Of a stretch of DNA of 64,000 nucleotides, positions 37,183-47,703 are shown piece by piece. The DNA is taken from the NCBI RefSeq assembly GCF_008632075.1, contig NZ_VWVM01000015.1, positions 62,001 to 126,000 of the forward strand, given 5' to 3'. Source of the DNA: Candidatus Pantoea gossypiicola. Lineage in GTDB: Bacteria; Pseudomonadota; Gammaproteobacteria; Enterobacterales; Enterobacteriaceae. Both the position numbers and the translations under genes were made by a program. How positions within the stretch are numbered: position 1 is the first letter of the stretch; each line of letters opens with the position of its first letter. Below the pieces are notes generated by a model that was given only the letters and a program-made list of their open reading frames with translations, made no database searches and was not told the DNA's origin.

Positions 37183-37195
37183 TCTTTTTGCTCAT

Positions 37196-37222
37196 CCGGT
37201 GCGCGCAGTCAGGGCGCACCGG
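37196..37222 (+). terminator. First terminator hairpin after aroP
   Basis: CCGGTGCGC (37196-37204) pairs with GCGCACCGG (37214-37222) across a 9-nt loop, 13 bp past the aroP stop. The downstream T content is modest. Confidence 0.6.
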
Positions 37223-37247
37223 CCACTTTAGCTCTATTACTATTTTT

Positions 37248-37274
37248 ATTACCGGCTTGAGATGGTAATTTTTT
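37248..37274 (+). terminator. Second terminator hairpin after aroP
   Basis: ATTACC (37248-37253) pairs with GGTAAT (37264-37269) and is followed directly by a T run. The stem is short. It lies only 34 bp before the microcin-like gene, so it may also modulate that gene. Confidence 0.45.
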
Positions 37275-37307
37275 CCTGCTTCTAACCTGATTAAGGAAAA
37301 AATTATT

Positions 37308-37553
37308 ATGCGGGAACTCGCACCATCAGAAATTTTGGCCGTAAGTGGCTGTGGCATGATTCAGGATATTACTACCACTGTGGGTAAGCAGGCCGGTTCA
37401 TTAATCGGTAATATACTCGGCTCCCTGATCCCGGTGCCATTTATTTCCGGTTTAGTAGGTTCTGTTGCCAGCACTCTCTTTGGCAATATTGGTGGCTGGC
37501 TTGGCAGCTTCGTTGGCGGACTGGTTGAAGGCCAGAACAACAGCGCTGCGTAA
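37308..37553 (+). CDS. Small double-glycine-leader peptide, class II microcin-like
   Basis: An 81-aa peptide whose first 16 residues, MRELAPSEILAVSGCG, fit the leader of class II microcins and other peptides exported by bacteriocin ABC transporters (pattern MRxLxxxEixxVSGx[GA]). The remaining 65 residues form a Gly/Ser-rich hydrophobic core (VGKQAGSLIGNILGSLIPVP and GNIGGWLGSFVGGL) like pore-forming bacteriocins. The cleavage position has Cys-Gly rather than Gly-Gly. A good AAGGA site precedes ATG 37308 and a strong terminator follows. No immunity or export gene is nearby. The bacteriocin role is inferred from leader and composition. Confidence 0.7.
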   Translation: MRELAPSEILAVSGCGMIQDITTTVGKQAGSLIGNILGSLIPVPFISGLVGSVASTLFGNIGGWLGSFVGGLVEGQNNSAA

Positions 37554-37587
37554 ACCCCCTTTCGTTAAAAATACCCTCTATAAAGTA

Positions 37588-37629
37588 ATGTGAACTGGCT
37601 CGCTGGTGCGTATCAGTTCACATTTTTTT
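37588..37629 (+). terminator. Terminator after the microcin-like gene
   Basis: ATGTGAACTG (37588-37597) and CAGTTCACAT (37614-37623) form a perfect 10-bp stem followed by a run of T, 35 bp beyond the stop. It isolates the small gene from the transporter gene downstream. Confidence 0.88.
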
Positions 37630-37730
37630 GCGCCCGCCTGTTTTGTCCATCTCTGTAACCAATTGCTGCTGCGTCACAGACGGCTTCAACCCTAATAATC
37701 ACTGGCTTCACGGTTTGCAGGAGAAGCAAA

Positions 37731-39143
37731 ATGAAGCCCGCAGCACTCTCATTTAAAGAAAAGCTGGGTTATGGCATGGGCGATGCCGGATGCAACATGA
37801 TTGGCGGTGCCATCATGCTGTTCCTGAACTACTTCTATACCGATGTTTTCGGACTGGCCCCGGCGCTGGTAGGAACGCTGTTACTCTCGGTCAGAGTACT
37901 GGATGCGGTCACCGATCCGATTATGGGTGCCATCGCCGATCGCACTCAGAGTCGCTGGGGCCGTTTTCGTCCCTGGCTGCTGTGGGTTTCCGTGCCCTAT
38001 GTGGTCTTCAGCGTATTGATGTTCACCACGCCCGACTGGACTTATCACAACAAGGTAATCTGGGCCTTCGTCACCTACTTTCTGATGTCGCTGACCTACA
38101 CCGCGATTAACATTCCTTACTGTTCTCTGGGCGGCGTGATTACCAACGATCCCGGTGAGCGCGTCTCCTGCCAGTCTTACCGCTTTGTCATGGTCGGCAT
38201 CGCGACGCTGATACTGTCACTGTCGCTGCTGCCGATGGCGGAGTGGTTTGGTGGTGAAGACAAAGCACGCGGCTACCAGATGGCGATGGCGGTACTGGCC
38301 ACCATTGGTCTGGCGATGTTTCTGTTCTGCTTTGCCACGGTACGGGAACGTATTCGCCCGGCCGTGCCGAGCAATGATGACCTGAAGAAAGATCTGCGTG
38401 ACGTCTGGAAGAATGACCAGTGGGTGCGCATTCTGCTGCTGACCTTCTGTAACGTCTGTCCTGGCTTTATCCGCATGGCGGCCACCATGTATTACGTGAC
38501 CTGGGTCATGGGCCAGTCAACGCACTTCGCCACGCTGTTTATCAGCCTGGGAGTGATTGGCATGATGTTCGGCAGCACGCTGGCAAAACTGCTCACCGAT
38601 CGCTGGTGCAAACTCAAAGTTTTCTTCTGGACGAATATCGTACTGGCCCTTTTTTCCAGCGGCTTTTACTGGATCGATCCGCACGCCACCCTGATGGTCG
38701 TGGTGGCTTATTTTGTGCTGAATATTCTGCATCAGATCCCCTCCCCCCTGCACTGGTCGCTGATGGCTGATGTGGATGACTACGGCGAATGGAAAACCGG
38801 TAAACGCATTACCGGCATCAGCTTCTCCGGCAACCTCTTCTTCCTTAAGGTAGGACTGGCGGTCGCCGGTGCGATGGTCGGTTTTCTGCTCTCAATATAT
38901 GGCTACAACGCGGGCGCAAAACAGCAGTCAGCCGAGGCGATTGACGGCATCATGCTGCTGTTCACCGTTATTCCGGGTATCGGCTATCTGATTACCGCAG
39001 GTGTGGTGCGGCTGATGAAGGTTGACCGCAAAATGATGCTCACCATCCAGCAGGATCTGGCGCTGCGTCGCGAAAACTTCCACGACTTACACACTGTTCG
39101 TCTGCACAACCGTGCTGCCACGCCAACCGGAGATGTTAAATGA
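37731..39143 (+). CDS. Glycoside-pentoside-hexuronide (GPH) cation symporter
   Basis: A 470-aa inner-membrane transporter of the GPH branch of the MFS superfamily (relatives: MelB, XynP/YagG, YicJ). The N-terminal KLGYGMGDAGCNMIGG and the loop DRTQSRWGRFRPWLL, which holds the conserved Asp and Arg residues, are diagnostic. About 12 hydrophobic segments are seen. ATG 37731 follows GGAGAAGC. The next gene, a GH43 glycosidase, overlaps its stop by 4 bp, so the pair probably imports and cleaves a pentose-containing oligosaccharide, as for E. coli yagG-yagH. Confidence 0.88.
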   Translation: MKPAALSFKEKLGYGMGDAGCNMIGGAIMLFLNYFYTDVFGLAPALVGTLLLSVRVLDAVTDPIMGAIADRTQSRWGRFRPWLLWVSVPYVVFSVLMFTTPDWTYHNKVIWAFVTYFLMSLTYTAINIPYCSLGGVITNDPGERVSCQSYRFVMVGIATLILSLSLLPMAEWFGGEDKARGYQMAMAVLATIGLAMFLFCFATVRERIRPAVPSNDDLKKDLRDVWKNDQWVRILLLTFCNVCPGFIRMAATMYYVTWVMGQSTHFATLFISLGVIGMMFGSTLAKLLTDRWCKLKVFFWTNIVLALFSSGFYWIDPHATLMVVVAYFVLNILHQIPSPLHWSLMADVDDYGEWKTGKRITGISFSGNLFFLKVGLAVAGAMVGFLLSIYGYNAGAKQQSAEAIDGIMLLFTVIPGIGYLITAGVVRLMKVDRKMMLTIQQDLALRRENFHDLHTVRLHNRAATPTGDVK

Positions 39144-40099
39144 CTTCAATCCTGCCAAATCCTTTTATTGAGCAGCGCGCCGATCCCTTTATTTTGCGCC
39201 ATGAGCAGCACTACTATTTTGTGGCATCGGTGCCGGAGTATGACCGGCTGGAGATTCGCCGCGCCACCACGCTGGCTGACCTGCGCAGTGCCAGGCCGGT
39301 GGTGGTCTGGCACAAGCCCGAGAGCGGTCCCTGCAGCGAACTCATCTGGGCACCGGAGCTGCACTATATCGACGGGCTGTGGGTGATCTATTTCGCGGCG
39401 GCACCGACGCGCGACATTAAAGAGGGATTATTCCAGCATCGGATGTACGCACTGGTGTGCGAGGCCGCAGATCCATTGCAGGGCGAATGGCAGCCCTGCC
39501 GCAGGGTCTTCACCCATTTAGACAGCTTCTCTCTGGATGCCACCCACTTCGTGCATCAGGGCAAAAACTGGTATCTCTGGGCGCAGAAAGATCCCGTCAT
39601 TCCCGGTAACTCCAACCTCTATCTGGCTGAGCTGCTGAATCCCTGGACGCTGAAAGGCACGCCCGTAATGCTGAGCCGGCCGGAATATGAGTGGGAGTGT
39701 GCCGGGTTCAGCGTTAATGAAGGACCGGCGGTCATTCGTCACGGCGATCGGCTGTTTGTGACCTATTCCGCCAGCGCCACCGATGAGAATTATTGTCTGG
39801 GGATCCTGTCGATTACCGCGGATGCCAACCCGCTTGATGCCGCGGCCTGGCAGAAATCAGCACGGCCGGTATTTGTGTCCAGCTGGGACAACCACCAGTA
39901 CGGGCCGGGCCACAACAGTTTTACCCAGGATGAGACAGGACGCGACGTGCTGGTTTACCACGCACGTAATTACACGGAAATTGAGGGCGATCCGCTCTGG
40001 GATCCGAACCGCCATACCCGACTAAAATATTTCAGCTGGCGGGATGATGGCACGCCCGATTTCGGCGTGCCACCTGCTGATTACACCAGCGTGCCGTAA
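39140..40099 (+). CDS. Glycoside hydrolase family 43 (arabinosidase/xylosidase)
   Basis: A 319-aa five-bladed propeller glycosidase. The GH43 residues are in place: catalytic base Asp15 (RADPFI), pKa-modulating Asp133 (SLDATHF) and acid Glu194 (NEGPAV). It lacks the C-terminal beta-sandwich of larger xylosidases and any signal peptide, so it acts in the cytoplasm on sugars brought in by the coupled GPH transporter. Arabinofuranosidase or xylosidase activity cannot be separated by eye. Its last 19 bp overlap the 3' end of ampE on the opposite strand. Confidence 0.87.
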   Translation: MTSILPNPFIEQRADPFILRHEQHYYFVASVPEYDRLEIRRATTLADLRSARPVVVWHKPESGPCSELIWAPELHYIDGLWVIYFAAAPTRDIKEGLFQHRMYALVCEAADPLQGEWQPCRRVFTHLDSFSLDATHFVHQGKNWYLWAQKDPVIPGNSNLYLAELLNPWTLKGTPVMLSRPEYEWECAGFSVNEGPAVIRHGDRLFVTYSASATDENYCLGILSITADANPLDAAAWQKSARPVFVSSWDNHQYGPGHNSFTQDETGRDVLVYHARNYTEIEGDPLWDPNRHTRLKYFSWRDDGTPDFGVPPADYTSVP

Positions 40100-40935
40100 A
40101 TCGTCAGCAACGCGACGGCAACAACCAGCACCAGCGAAGTCCGTTTCGCTAACGCCACGGCCACCCGTGGCGTTTCAACTTTATCGCTGTGCGGATCGCG
40201 CGACAGTGAGAACTGCGCCAGCGTCGTCAGCACGTGATACTGAGAACGGTGACGATCGGTCAGCGAGGCAAACCAGGCGGGCAGCGCTTTTTCGCCATGG
40301 CCCAGCAGTGCGTAAGCGACACCCGCCAGCCGCACCGGGATCCAGTCGAGCAGATGCAGAATCGCATCCACGCCCGATTGTGCACGCGCCATCGGTGTGC
40401 CGTGTCTGGCCAGCCAGCCTTGCCAGGCGCGCAGAAACGCGTAACCCACCAGCAGCACCGGTCCCCACGGTCCACCCACCACCAGCCAGAACATCGGGGC
40501 GAGATAGAAACGGAAGTTTATCCAGATCAGCGCATTCTGCAGCTCGCGCAGGAACTCACGTTCGCTGCACTCCACCGGCACACCATGGATTAGCGTCAGC
40601 TCAGCTGCCATCGCCTGATGTGCCGCGTCATTGTCATGGCTGGCCGCTTTCAGGTAGTTATGGTAGTGCTGACGTACTGAGCCGGCACCGATGCAGAGCA
40701 GTCCGGCAACGATCCAGAACAGCAACTGCAGTACGCCAAACAGTAATCCTTTCAGACTCCAGACCACCAGCGCGGTCAGCGCCATCGCCAGTACGGTCAT
40801 CAGCAGGGTTCGCATCATGGAGTAATGGCGGCGATGGCGAAAAATCGGCTCCAGCCGGTGTTCGAGTTGCCAGTGCTCGCCCAGTTTAAACAGGCGCTCC
40901 CAGCCTAAAACCAATAACAAGGTAAACAACGTCAT
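40081..40935 (-). CDS. ampE: Beta-lactamase regulatory protein AmpE
   Basis: A 284-aa inner-membrane protein with about four hydrophobic segments ([41 protein letters not shown] and the C-terminal [17 protein letters not shown]). It is encoded after AmpD and thought to act in beta-lactam sensing, though its mechanism is not settled. The length equals E. coli AmpE. It starts 16 bp past the ampD stop, so the genes form the ampDE operon. Its 3' end overlaps the convergent GH43 gene by 19 bp. Confidence 0.92.
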   Translation of the reverse strand: MTLFTLLLVLGWERLFKLGEHWQLEHRLEPIFRHRRHYSMMRTLLMTVLAMALTALVVWSLKGLLFGVLQLLFWIVAGLLCIGAGSVRQHYHNYLKAASHDNDAAHQAMAAELTLIHGVPVECSEREFLRELQNALIWINFRFYLAPMFWLVVGGPWGPVLLVGYAFLRAWQGWLARHGTPMARAQSGVDAILHLLDWIPVRLAGVAYALLGHGEKALPAWFASLTDRHRSQYHVLTTLAQFSLSRDPHSDKVETPRVAVALAKRTSLVLVVAVALLTIYGTLV

Positions 40936-40951
40936 ACTGACTCCGCAAAAA

Positions 40952-41503
40952 TCACGATTTTTGCTGCGTTAACAGCTGTTTGTAGTAGTCCCAGTCAAAA
41001 GCAGGTCCGGGATCGGTTTTGCGTACCGGCGCGATATCGCTGTGCCCCGTGATACGTGAAGGCGTTACCGGGTAGTGTTGCAGCAGTAACTGCGTGACCT
41101 GCTGCAGGGCCCGATATTGCGCCTCGCTATACGGCTCGCTGTCAGTTCCTTCCAGCTCAATACCGATGGAGAAGTCGTTGCAGTTTTCACGTCCTTCAAA
41201 CTGCGAAATGCCTGCATGCCAGGCGCGTTTGTCAAAGGGGACATACTGCACGATCTCCCCATCACGACGAATCAGGCAGTGTGCTGCCACTTTCAGCGCG
41301 GCGATATCCGCAAAATAGGGATGGGCATCGGGCGGTAATGTGCCGGTAAATAGTCTGTCGATCCAGGGACCGCCAAATTCACCGGGTGGCAGGCTGATAT
41401 TGTGGATCACCAGCAGTGAAGGCGCCTCATCGTCAGGGCGTTCATTACAATGCGTTGACGGCACGTGACGCACACCGGTCAGCCAGCCCTGTTTGATTTT
41501 CAT
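40952..41503 (-). CDS. ampD: 1,6-anhydro-N-acetylmuramyl-L-alanine amidase AmpD
   Basis: Cytoplasmic zinc amidase that removes the peptide from anhydro-muropeptides during wall recycling; loss derepresses ampC in species that carry ampR. The 183-aa protein keeps zinc ligand His34 ([14 protein letters not shown]) and the C-terminal [17 protein letters not shown], which holds the other His and Asp ligands. ATG 41503 follows AAGGAAA. It is divergent from nadC, as in E. coli. No ampC or ampR is in this window. Confidence 0.95.
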   Translation of the reverse strand: MKIKQGWLTGVRHVPSTHCNERPDDEAPSLLVIHNISLPPGEFGGPWIDRLFTGTLPPDAHPYFADIAALKVAAHCLIRRDGEIVQYVPFDKRAWHAGISQFEGRENCNDFSIGIELEGTDSEPYSEAQYRALQQVTQLLLQHYPVTPSRITGHSDIAPVRKTDPGPAFDWDYYKQLLTQQKS

Positions 41504-41613
41504 ACCGCTTTTCCTTGTTTCACCAGGCTGAGAATAGCATGAATAATAAAGGATTCTTGCCTCTTAGTGTGTCGGTCTGGTGACATTAAATTGCCCTTTG
41601 TTAAGGATACTAA

Positions 41614-42597
<984 letters not shown>

Positions 42598-42769
42598 CCT
42601 GAGCCGTCCTCCAACACGGCGATTTTGCGATCCCGCTTCCGGCGCAGTTTCGACTGCGCTGCAATTCTGAAATCTCTTCACATCACGCTTTCCAGTTCGC
42701 CGATCTCTGACTGTCTTTCACCGCCCCCGATTTTTACCCTGTCGCCTTCTTAAATCAGGAGACGAAGTC

Positions 42770-43225
42770 ATGAATTATCAACGTGGATTTACGCTGGTTG
42801 AACTGATGATTGTGGTGGGTATTGTGGCGATCTTAAGTGCCATTGGCCTTCCCGCTTATCAAAATTATCTGCAGCGCGCGGCCCTCACCGACATGCTGCA
42901 GACGATGGTGCCCTACAAAACGGCGGTTGAGCTTTGCGCCATGGAACGCGGCGGCCCGACGCAATGCCAGGCCGGAGAAGCCGGTATTCCGGCAGCCAGA
43001 GGATCGCGCTATGTCTCAGCACTGAGCGTGACCAACGGAGTGATTACGCTGACTGGCCAGGAGAGTCTGAATGGCCTGAGCGTTGAAATGCTACCGATCT
43101 GGGACAGCACAGAGGGCGGCATCAGCTGGCAACGTAGCTGCACCAGCAGTAACACCAGCCTGCAGGACAATTGCCGGGAACAATTCCGCTTTGCGGATAA
43201 AGGAGCCAGCGATGAGCAAGCCTGA
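42770..43225 (+). CDS. ppdD: Type IV major pilin-like protein PpdD
   Basis: A 151-aa type IV prepilin. The short leader MNYQRG is followed by the processing site and hydrophobic helix FTLVELMIVVGIVAILSAIGLPAYQNYL, with the conserved Glu at mature position 5. Two pairs of cysteines (ELCAMERG/TQCQ and RSCT/DNCRE) can form disulfides. It is followed by hofB and hofC, assembly genes, with hofB overlapping its end by 14 bp. In E. coli this cluster is poorly expressed in the laboratory. ATG 42770 follows AGGAGACGAAG. Confidence 0.95.
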   Translation: MNYQRGFTLVELMIVVGIVAILSAIGLPAYQNYLQRAALTDMLQTMVPYKTAVELCAMERGGPTQCQAGEAGIPAARGSRYVSALSVTNGVITLTGQESLNGLSVEMLPIWDSTEGGISWQRSCTSSNTSLQDNCREQFRFADKGASDEQA

Positions 43226-44597
43226 TGAGACGATTGCGGCATTATGCCAGCACTATCGCGCTCTGGTTCTGCACCATGATGCCAGTCTGCTGCGCGTTGC
43301 AGTCGCGGAGAGCGTGCCGCCCGGACTGACTGAAGCACTCAATTTTGCCAGCCAGTGTCAGATTGAGATCGAATGCTGGCCGCAGGCCCGGCTTGACCAG
43401 CTCCAGCATGCTGATAAACCGCTGGTAGCGCGCGAAGAGACACCTGCCGGGTCAGCCATTGAAGCGACACAACTCATCCTGCGTCAGGCACTGGAACGAC
43501 GGGCCTCCGATGTGCATATCGAACCCTGCCGCGAGGGTCTGCGTGTACGACTGCGCATTGATGGCGTACTGCATCCGCTCTCTTCACTGCCTTCCACTCA
43601 ACCTGCGGCGTTGCTGGCACGACTGAAAATCCTTGGCGGTCTGGATATCGCCGAACGCCGGTTACCGCAGGATGGTCAGTTCAGCATGGAGATTGCCGGT
43701 AAACCCGCCTCTTTCCGCCTGGCGACCTTACCCATCTATGGCGGCGAGAAAGCCGTGGTCCGTCTGTTGCAGAGTGAAAGCGCGGCGCTGTCTCTGGATA
43801 AGCTCGGCTTACCCGCTGCCCAGTTGCGTCTGTTCTGCGCCGCACTGGCCCAGCCACAGGGACTGATCCTGGTCACCGGCCCCACCGGCAGCGGCAAGAC
43901 GTTTACGCTCTATAGCGGGCTTAGTGCCCTGAATAAACCGGAAAAAAATCTGTGCAGCGTTGAAGATCCGATTGAGATCCCGCTGCCCGGCATTAACCAG
44001 ACGCAGATCCACACCAAAAACGGTCTCGATTTTAACCGCGTGCTGCGGGCGCTGCTGAGACAGGATCCGGATGTGATCATGGTGGGCGAGATCCGCGATG
44101 CCGAAACAGCGGAGATTGCGGTGAAAGCGGCTCAGACCGGGCACCTGGTGCTGTCGACGCTGCACACCAACTCCACCGCCGAAACGCTAACCCGGCTGCG
44201 GCAGATGGGGATTCCCGGTTATCTGCTGGGGTCGGCGCTGAAACTGATTGTTGCGCAGCGTCTGGTGCGGCGCCTCTGCCCCCATTGCCGTCAGCCTGCT
44301 GAGGCGGTGGCGCACTATCCTGCGGAACTCTGGCCCGGCACCCTGCAAACCTGGCGGGCGCCCGGTTGCGATCACTGCTTTTCCGGTTATTTTGGCCGGC
44401 TGGCACTGTTTGAACTTCTGCCGATCAATGCCAGGCTGCAGAATGCGATTGCAGCCGAGATGCCGCTTGAGAATCTGCTTAGTCTGGCCAAACAGCAGGG
44501 ATTGCGCACTTTACTGGTTTCCGGCCTGGAAGCGGTAAGCCGGGGCGATACCTCGCTGGAAGAGATGCAACGGGTGATTGGGCTGGACGATGGCTAA
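43212..44597 (+). CDS. hofB: Type IV pilus assembly ATPase HofB (PilB/GspE family)
   Basis: Cytoplasmic AAA-type ATPase that powers pilin extrusion. The 461-aa length equals E. coli HofB. Walker A GPTGSGKT is at about residues 223-230, with the Asp and His boxes in VEDPIEIPLPGINQTQI and QTGHLVLSTLHTN, and Walker B DPDVIMVGEIRD. A CxxC pair (CPHC and CDHC) forms the metal-binding insert of PilB/GspE. ATG 43212 follows AGGAG at 43201 and lies inside the end of ppdD. It ends by overlapping hofC by 8 bp. Confidence 0.95.
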   Translation: MSKPDETIAALCQHYRALVLHHDASLLRVAVAESVPPGLTEALNFASQCQIEIECWPQARLDQLQHADKPLVAREETPAGSAIEATQLILRQALERRASDVHIEPCREGLRVRLRIDGVLHPLSSLPSTQPAALLARLKILGGLDIAERRLPQDGQFSMEIAGKPASFRLATLPIYGGEKAVVRLLQSESAALSLDKLGLPAAQLRLFCAALAQPQGLILVTGPTGSGKTFTLYSGLSALNKPEKNLCSVEDPIEIPLPGINQTQIHTKNGLDFNRVLRALLRQDPDVIMVGEIRDAETAEIAVKAAQTGHLVLSTLHTNSTAETLTRLRQMGIPGYLLGSALKLIVAQRLVRRLCPHCRQPAEAVAHYPAELWPGTLQTWRAPGCDHCFSGYFGRLALFELLPINARLQNAIAAEMPLENLLSLAKQQGLRTLLVSGLEAVSRGDTSLEEMQRVIGLDDG

Positions 44598-45789
44598 CGC
44601 AGCTTTATTTAGCTGGCAGGCGGTCGACTGCCAGGGCCAGTTACTCAGTGGTCAGCTTCTGGCTGCCAACACTGACAACCTGCTACTCATCCTGGCGCAG
44701 CGCGATCTTCTGCCAGTGAGCTGGAAGCGGGAAAAAATCCTGCGTCAGAGGGACTGGACGTGGCAGCACAAAACCGATCTGATTCGTCAGCTGGCTACCC
44801 TGCTCAAAGCGGGCCTGCCACTGGCAGAAAGTCTGGCTTTGCTGGCGGAGGGGCACCCTCATGCAGGCTGGCGGGCTCTGATGCTTGCCCTGCATCATCG
44901 GGTACTCAGCGGTGCCCCTTTTTCACAGGCTTTGCGTGAATGGCCGCAGATTTTTCCGCCGCTCTATCCGGCGCTGATGGAAGTGGGCGAACTGACGGGG
45001 CAGTTGGATGTCTGCTGCAGTGAGCTGGCTCAGCAGCAGATCCGCCAGCAGCAGTTATGGCATCAGGTGGCAAAGGCGTTACGCTATCCGCTGTTCATTC
45101 TGCTGGTGGCGATAGCGGTCACCTGCGGTATGCTGCTGTTCGTGCTGCCAGAGTTCGTTGCGGTGTATGACTCCTTTGACGCGCCCCTGCCCGCGTTTAC
45201 AGCCGCGGTCATGCAGTTATCTGCCGCGCTTCAGGAATGGGGCGCTGTGCTGGCCTTTGGTGTTTCGCTGATGCTGGCTGGATGGCATCAGCTGCGACGA
45301 CGCTCTCCAGGCTGGCAACGTCGTGAACAGACGCTTTTCCTGCGCATCCCGCTGCTTTCCGGGTTGTGGCGAGGCACGCAACTGACGCAGATCTATACCA
45401 TCCTGAATCTCACGCAACGCGCCGGATTAACCCTGTTCCAGGGGCTGGCGGCCGTTGAAGTCACGCTCTCCTCATTGCTCTGGCGGGAAGCGATAGCCGG
45501 ACTGCAGCAGCATATTGCTCAAGGCAGTCCTCTGCATCAGGCGCTGATGCAGCATTCGCTTTTCACGCCCTTGTGTGGTCAGTTGATTCGGGTGGGTGAA
45601 GAGGCGGGCGCACTGGATTTGATGCTGGCCCGCCTGGCAGAATGGCACGAGGCAGAAACGCGAGAGCGCGCTGACACACTGGCGGCGTCTCTGGAACCGA
45701 TGATGATGGTGGTGATTGGCGGCATTGTCGGCACGCTGGTCATTGCAATGTATCTGCCGGTGTTTGGGCTGGGTGATGCAATGCATTGA
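44590..45789 (+). CDS. hofC: Type IV pilus assembly inner-membrane protein HofC (PilC/GspF family)
   Basis: Platform protein of the type IV pilus machinery: 399 aa, two homologous cytoplasmic GspF domains (QLATLLKAGLPLAESLALLAEG and LNLTQRAGLTLFQGLAAVEVTLSS) and three membrane segments, the last being MMVVIGGIVGTLVIAMYLPVF. Start ATG 44590 overlaps the hofB stop by 8 bp, so translation is coupled. As in E. coli it is convergent with guaC. Confidence 0.94.
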   Translation: MANAALFSWQAVDCQGQLLSGQLLAANTDNLLLILAQRDLLPVSWKREKILRQRDWTWQHKTDLIRQLATLLKAGLPLAESLALLAEGHPHAGWRALMLALHHRVLSGAPFSQALREWPQIFPPLYPALMEVGELTGQLDVCCSELAQQQIRQQQLWHQVAKALRYPLFILLVAIAVTCGMLLFVLPEFVAVYDSFDAPLPAFTAAVMQLSAALQEWGAVLAFGVSLMLAGWHQLRRRSPGWQRREQTLFLRIPLLSGLWRGTQLTQIYTILNLTQRAGLTLFQGLAAVEVTLSSLLWREAIAGLQQHIAQGSPLHQALMQHSLFTPLCGQLIRVGEEAGALDLMLARLAEWHEAETRERADTLAASLEPMMMVVIGGIVGTLVIAMYLPVFGLGDAMH

Positions 45790-45790
45790 G

Positions 45791-45809
45791 GGGGCGCAGA
45801 GTGCGCCCC
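45791..45809. terminator. Hairpin between hofC and guaC
   Basis: GGGGCGCA (45791-45798) and TGCGCCCC (45802-45809) form an 8-bp GC-rich stem with loop GAG between convergent stops. No T run is seen on either strand. Confidence 0.45.
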
Positions 45810-45815
45810 GAAAGA

Positions 45816-46856
45816 CTATCGATTAAAAACGCGGTTTTCCTGCTCGTTAACCCGGATAAAGGTCGTGCGCTTGGTCAGCTCTTTGAGGCGCTCAGCCCCG
45901 ACGTACGTACAGGCGGAACGCAGTCCTCCCAGAATATCACGCGCGGTGTCAGCGACCGCCCCCCGCAATGGCAGCTTCACGGTTTTACCTTCCGCTGCAC
46001 GGTATTGCGCGACACCGCCGACATGACGCTTCATTGCCGATTCGGAACTCATGCCGTAAAAGAGCATGAAGCTTTCGCCATTCTCCTCGACCACCTGCCC
46101 TTCACACTCATCATGCGCCGCCAGCATGCCACCCAGCATCACGAAGTCAGCGCCGCCGCCAAAGGCTTTGGCGATATCGCCCGGTACCGAACAGCCGCCA
46201 TCACTGACAATCTGTCCGCTTAAGCCATGCGCCGCATCAGCACACTCAATGACTGCAGAAAGCTGCGGATAACCCACGCCGGTTTTCACCCGCGTAGTAC
46301 AGACCGAACCCGGGCCAATACCGACTTTGACGATATCCGCGCCGGAGAGGATAAGCTCTTCCACCATTTCGCCCGTGACCACGTTACCGGCACAGATGGT
46401 TTTAGCCGGGAACATTTCACGCGCGCGCTGCAGGAAATCGACAAAATGCTGTGAGTAGCCGTTAGCCACATCAATGCAGATAAACTGCAGATCGTCGGAA
46501 AGCGCCATAATCGCGACCAGTTTACTGAGGTCTGTTTCTGACGTGCCGGTTGAAACCATCACATGATTCAGGACTGTCGCAGGCACGCGCTGAATAAACG
46601 CCCGCCAGTCGTCTGCGCTGTAATGCTTGTGGACGGCAGTGAGGATATTGAAACTGGCCAGCGCCTCGGCCATCGAAAATGTGCCGACGGTATCCATGTT
46701 GGCGGCGATGATCGGTACGCCGCTCCAGCTGAGGCCTGAATGTCTGAAGGTAAAGCTTCGCTCCAGCTCAACCTGTGAGCGACTTTGCAGCGTTGAACGT
46801 TTGGGGCGGATCAAGACATCTTTAAAGCCCAGTTTCAGATCTTCTTCAATACGCAT
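45816..46856 (-). CDS. guaC: GMP reductase
   Basis: GuaC reduces GMP to IMP with NADPH, linking guanine and adenine nucleotide pools. The 346-aa TIM-barrel protein has [20 protein letters not shown], the catalytic cysteine loop [20 protein letters not shown] and [13 protein letters not shown] 46856 ([14 protein letters not shown]) matches the E. coli start; the extension to 46895 lacks similarity. It is divergent from coaE across 234 bp that show no other gene. Confidence 0.96.
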   Translation of the reverse strand: MRIEEDLKLGFKDVLIRPKRSTLQSRSQVELERSFTFRHSGLSWSGVPIIAANMDTVGTFSMAEALASFNILTAVHKHYSADDWRAFIQRVPATVLNHVMVSTGTSETDLSKLVAIMALSDDLQFICIDVANGYSQHFVDFLQRAREMFPAKTICAGNVVTGEMVEELILSGADIVKVGIGPGSVCTTRVKTGVGYPQLSAVIECADAAHGLSGQIVSDGGCSVPGDIAKAFGGGADFVMLGGMLAAHDECEGQVVEENGESFMLFYGMSSESAMKRHVGGVAQYRAAEGKTVKLPLRGAVADTARDILGGLRSACTYVGAERLKELTKRTTFIRVNEQENRVFNR

Positions 46857-47090
46857 AAACAGTGTCCTGGTAAGTGGCAATGAATCGTCATTCACGAAGT
46901 AAGCACAGCTCCAGTGACGTTATGATACGCGCCTCTCGCTGCGCGACAAGACTGCGAATTTCACTTTATTTACGCTACAATCCGTTAAATTTAGTTGTGC
47001 TTTATCGGTGTGATCTGCCGCGCATTTTTGCCTTTTTTATCCAGATCATTACCCTGAACCTATGTCGGAATATGAAGTCAGGTGAGAAAC

Positions 47091-47699
47091 ATGCCCTATA
47101 CCGTCGCGCTTACAGGGGGAATCGGCAGTGGAAAGAGTACGATTGCCCAGGCATTCGCCGCGTCTGGCGTGGAAATTATTGACGCTGACCTGATCGCCCG
47201 TGAAGTTGTTGAACCTGGCACGCCCGCTTTGCAGGCTATTCAGGCACGCTATGGCGCGTCAATCGTGACGGATCAGGGAATGCTCGATCGTAAACAGCTT
47301 CGCGACATTATTTTTCAGCAGCCTGAAGAGAAAAGCTGGTTAAACGCGCTACTGCATCCGCTGATAAACGCCCGGACACGAGAACTGATCGCCCAGGCCA
47401 CCTCACCTTATGTGCTCTGGATGGTGCCATTACTGGTGGAAAATCAGTTACAGCACCAGGCTGATCGGGTACTGGTGGTAGACGTTGATGAGGCAACGCA
47501 GTTAGCGCGCACCCAGCAACGTGATCATCTTTCCGTCGAACAGGCGAAACGTATTCTTGCCGCACAGGCCACGCGCCAGCAGCGCCTTGCCTGTGCCGAT
47601 GACATTATTGATAACAGTGGCGAGCCCGACGACGCCTTGCCACAGGTAGCCGAACTTCATCAGCGCTATCTCAGGCTGGCGGCAACGAAACAGGATTAA
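47091..47699 (+). CDS. coaE: Dephospho-CoA kinase
   Basis: CoaE phosphorylates dephospho-CoA at the ribose 3'-hydroxyl, the last step of CoA synthesis. The 202-aa P-loop kinase has GGIGSGKST at residues 9-17, [18 protein letters not shown] and [12 protein letters not shown] 47091 is preferred; a GTG three codons earlier overlaps the AGGTGA ribosome site. zapD follows after 4 bp and yacG after that, the conserved coaE-zapD-yacG order. Confidence 0.96.
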   Translation: MPYTVALTGGIGSGKSTIAQAFAASGVEIIDADLIAREVVEPGTPALQAIQARYGASIVTDQGMLDRKQLRDIIFQQPEEKSWLNALLHPLINARTRELIAQATSPYVLWMVPLLVENQLQHQADRVLVVDVDEATQLARTQQRDHLSVEQAKRILAAQATRQQRLACADDIIDNSGEPDDALPQVAELHQRYLRLAATKQD

Positions 47700-47703
47700 T
47701 ACC

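Noticed and set aside
37554..37730. Search for an immunity gene after the microcin-like gene
   Set aside because: A terminator at 37588 follows and no frame with a ribosome site and membrane segment is present on either strand.
43083..43211. Upstream extension of the hofB frame
   Set aside because: It lies inside ppdD in another frame and lacks family similarity; the AGGAG site at 43201 supports ATG 43212.
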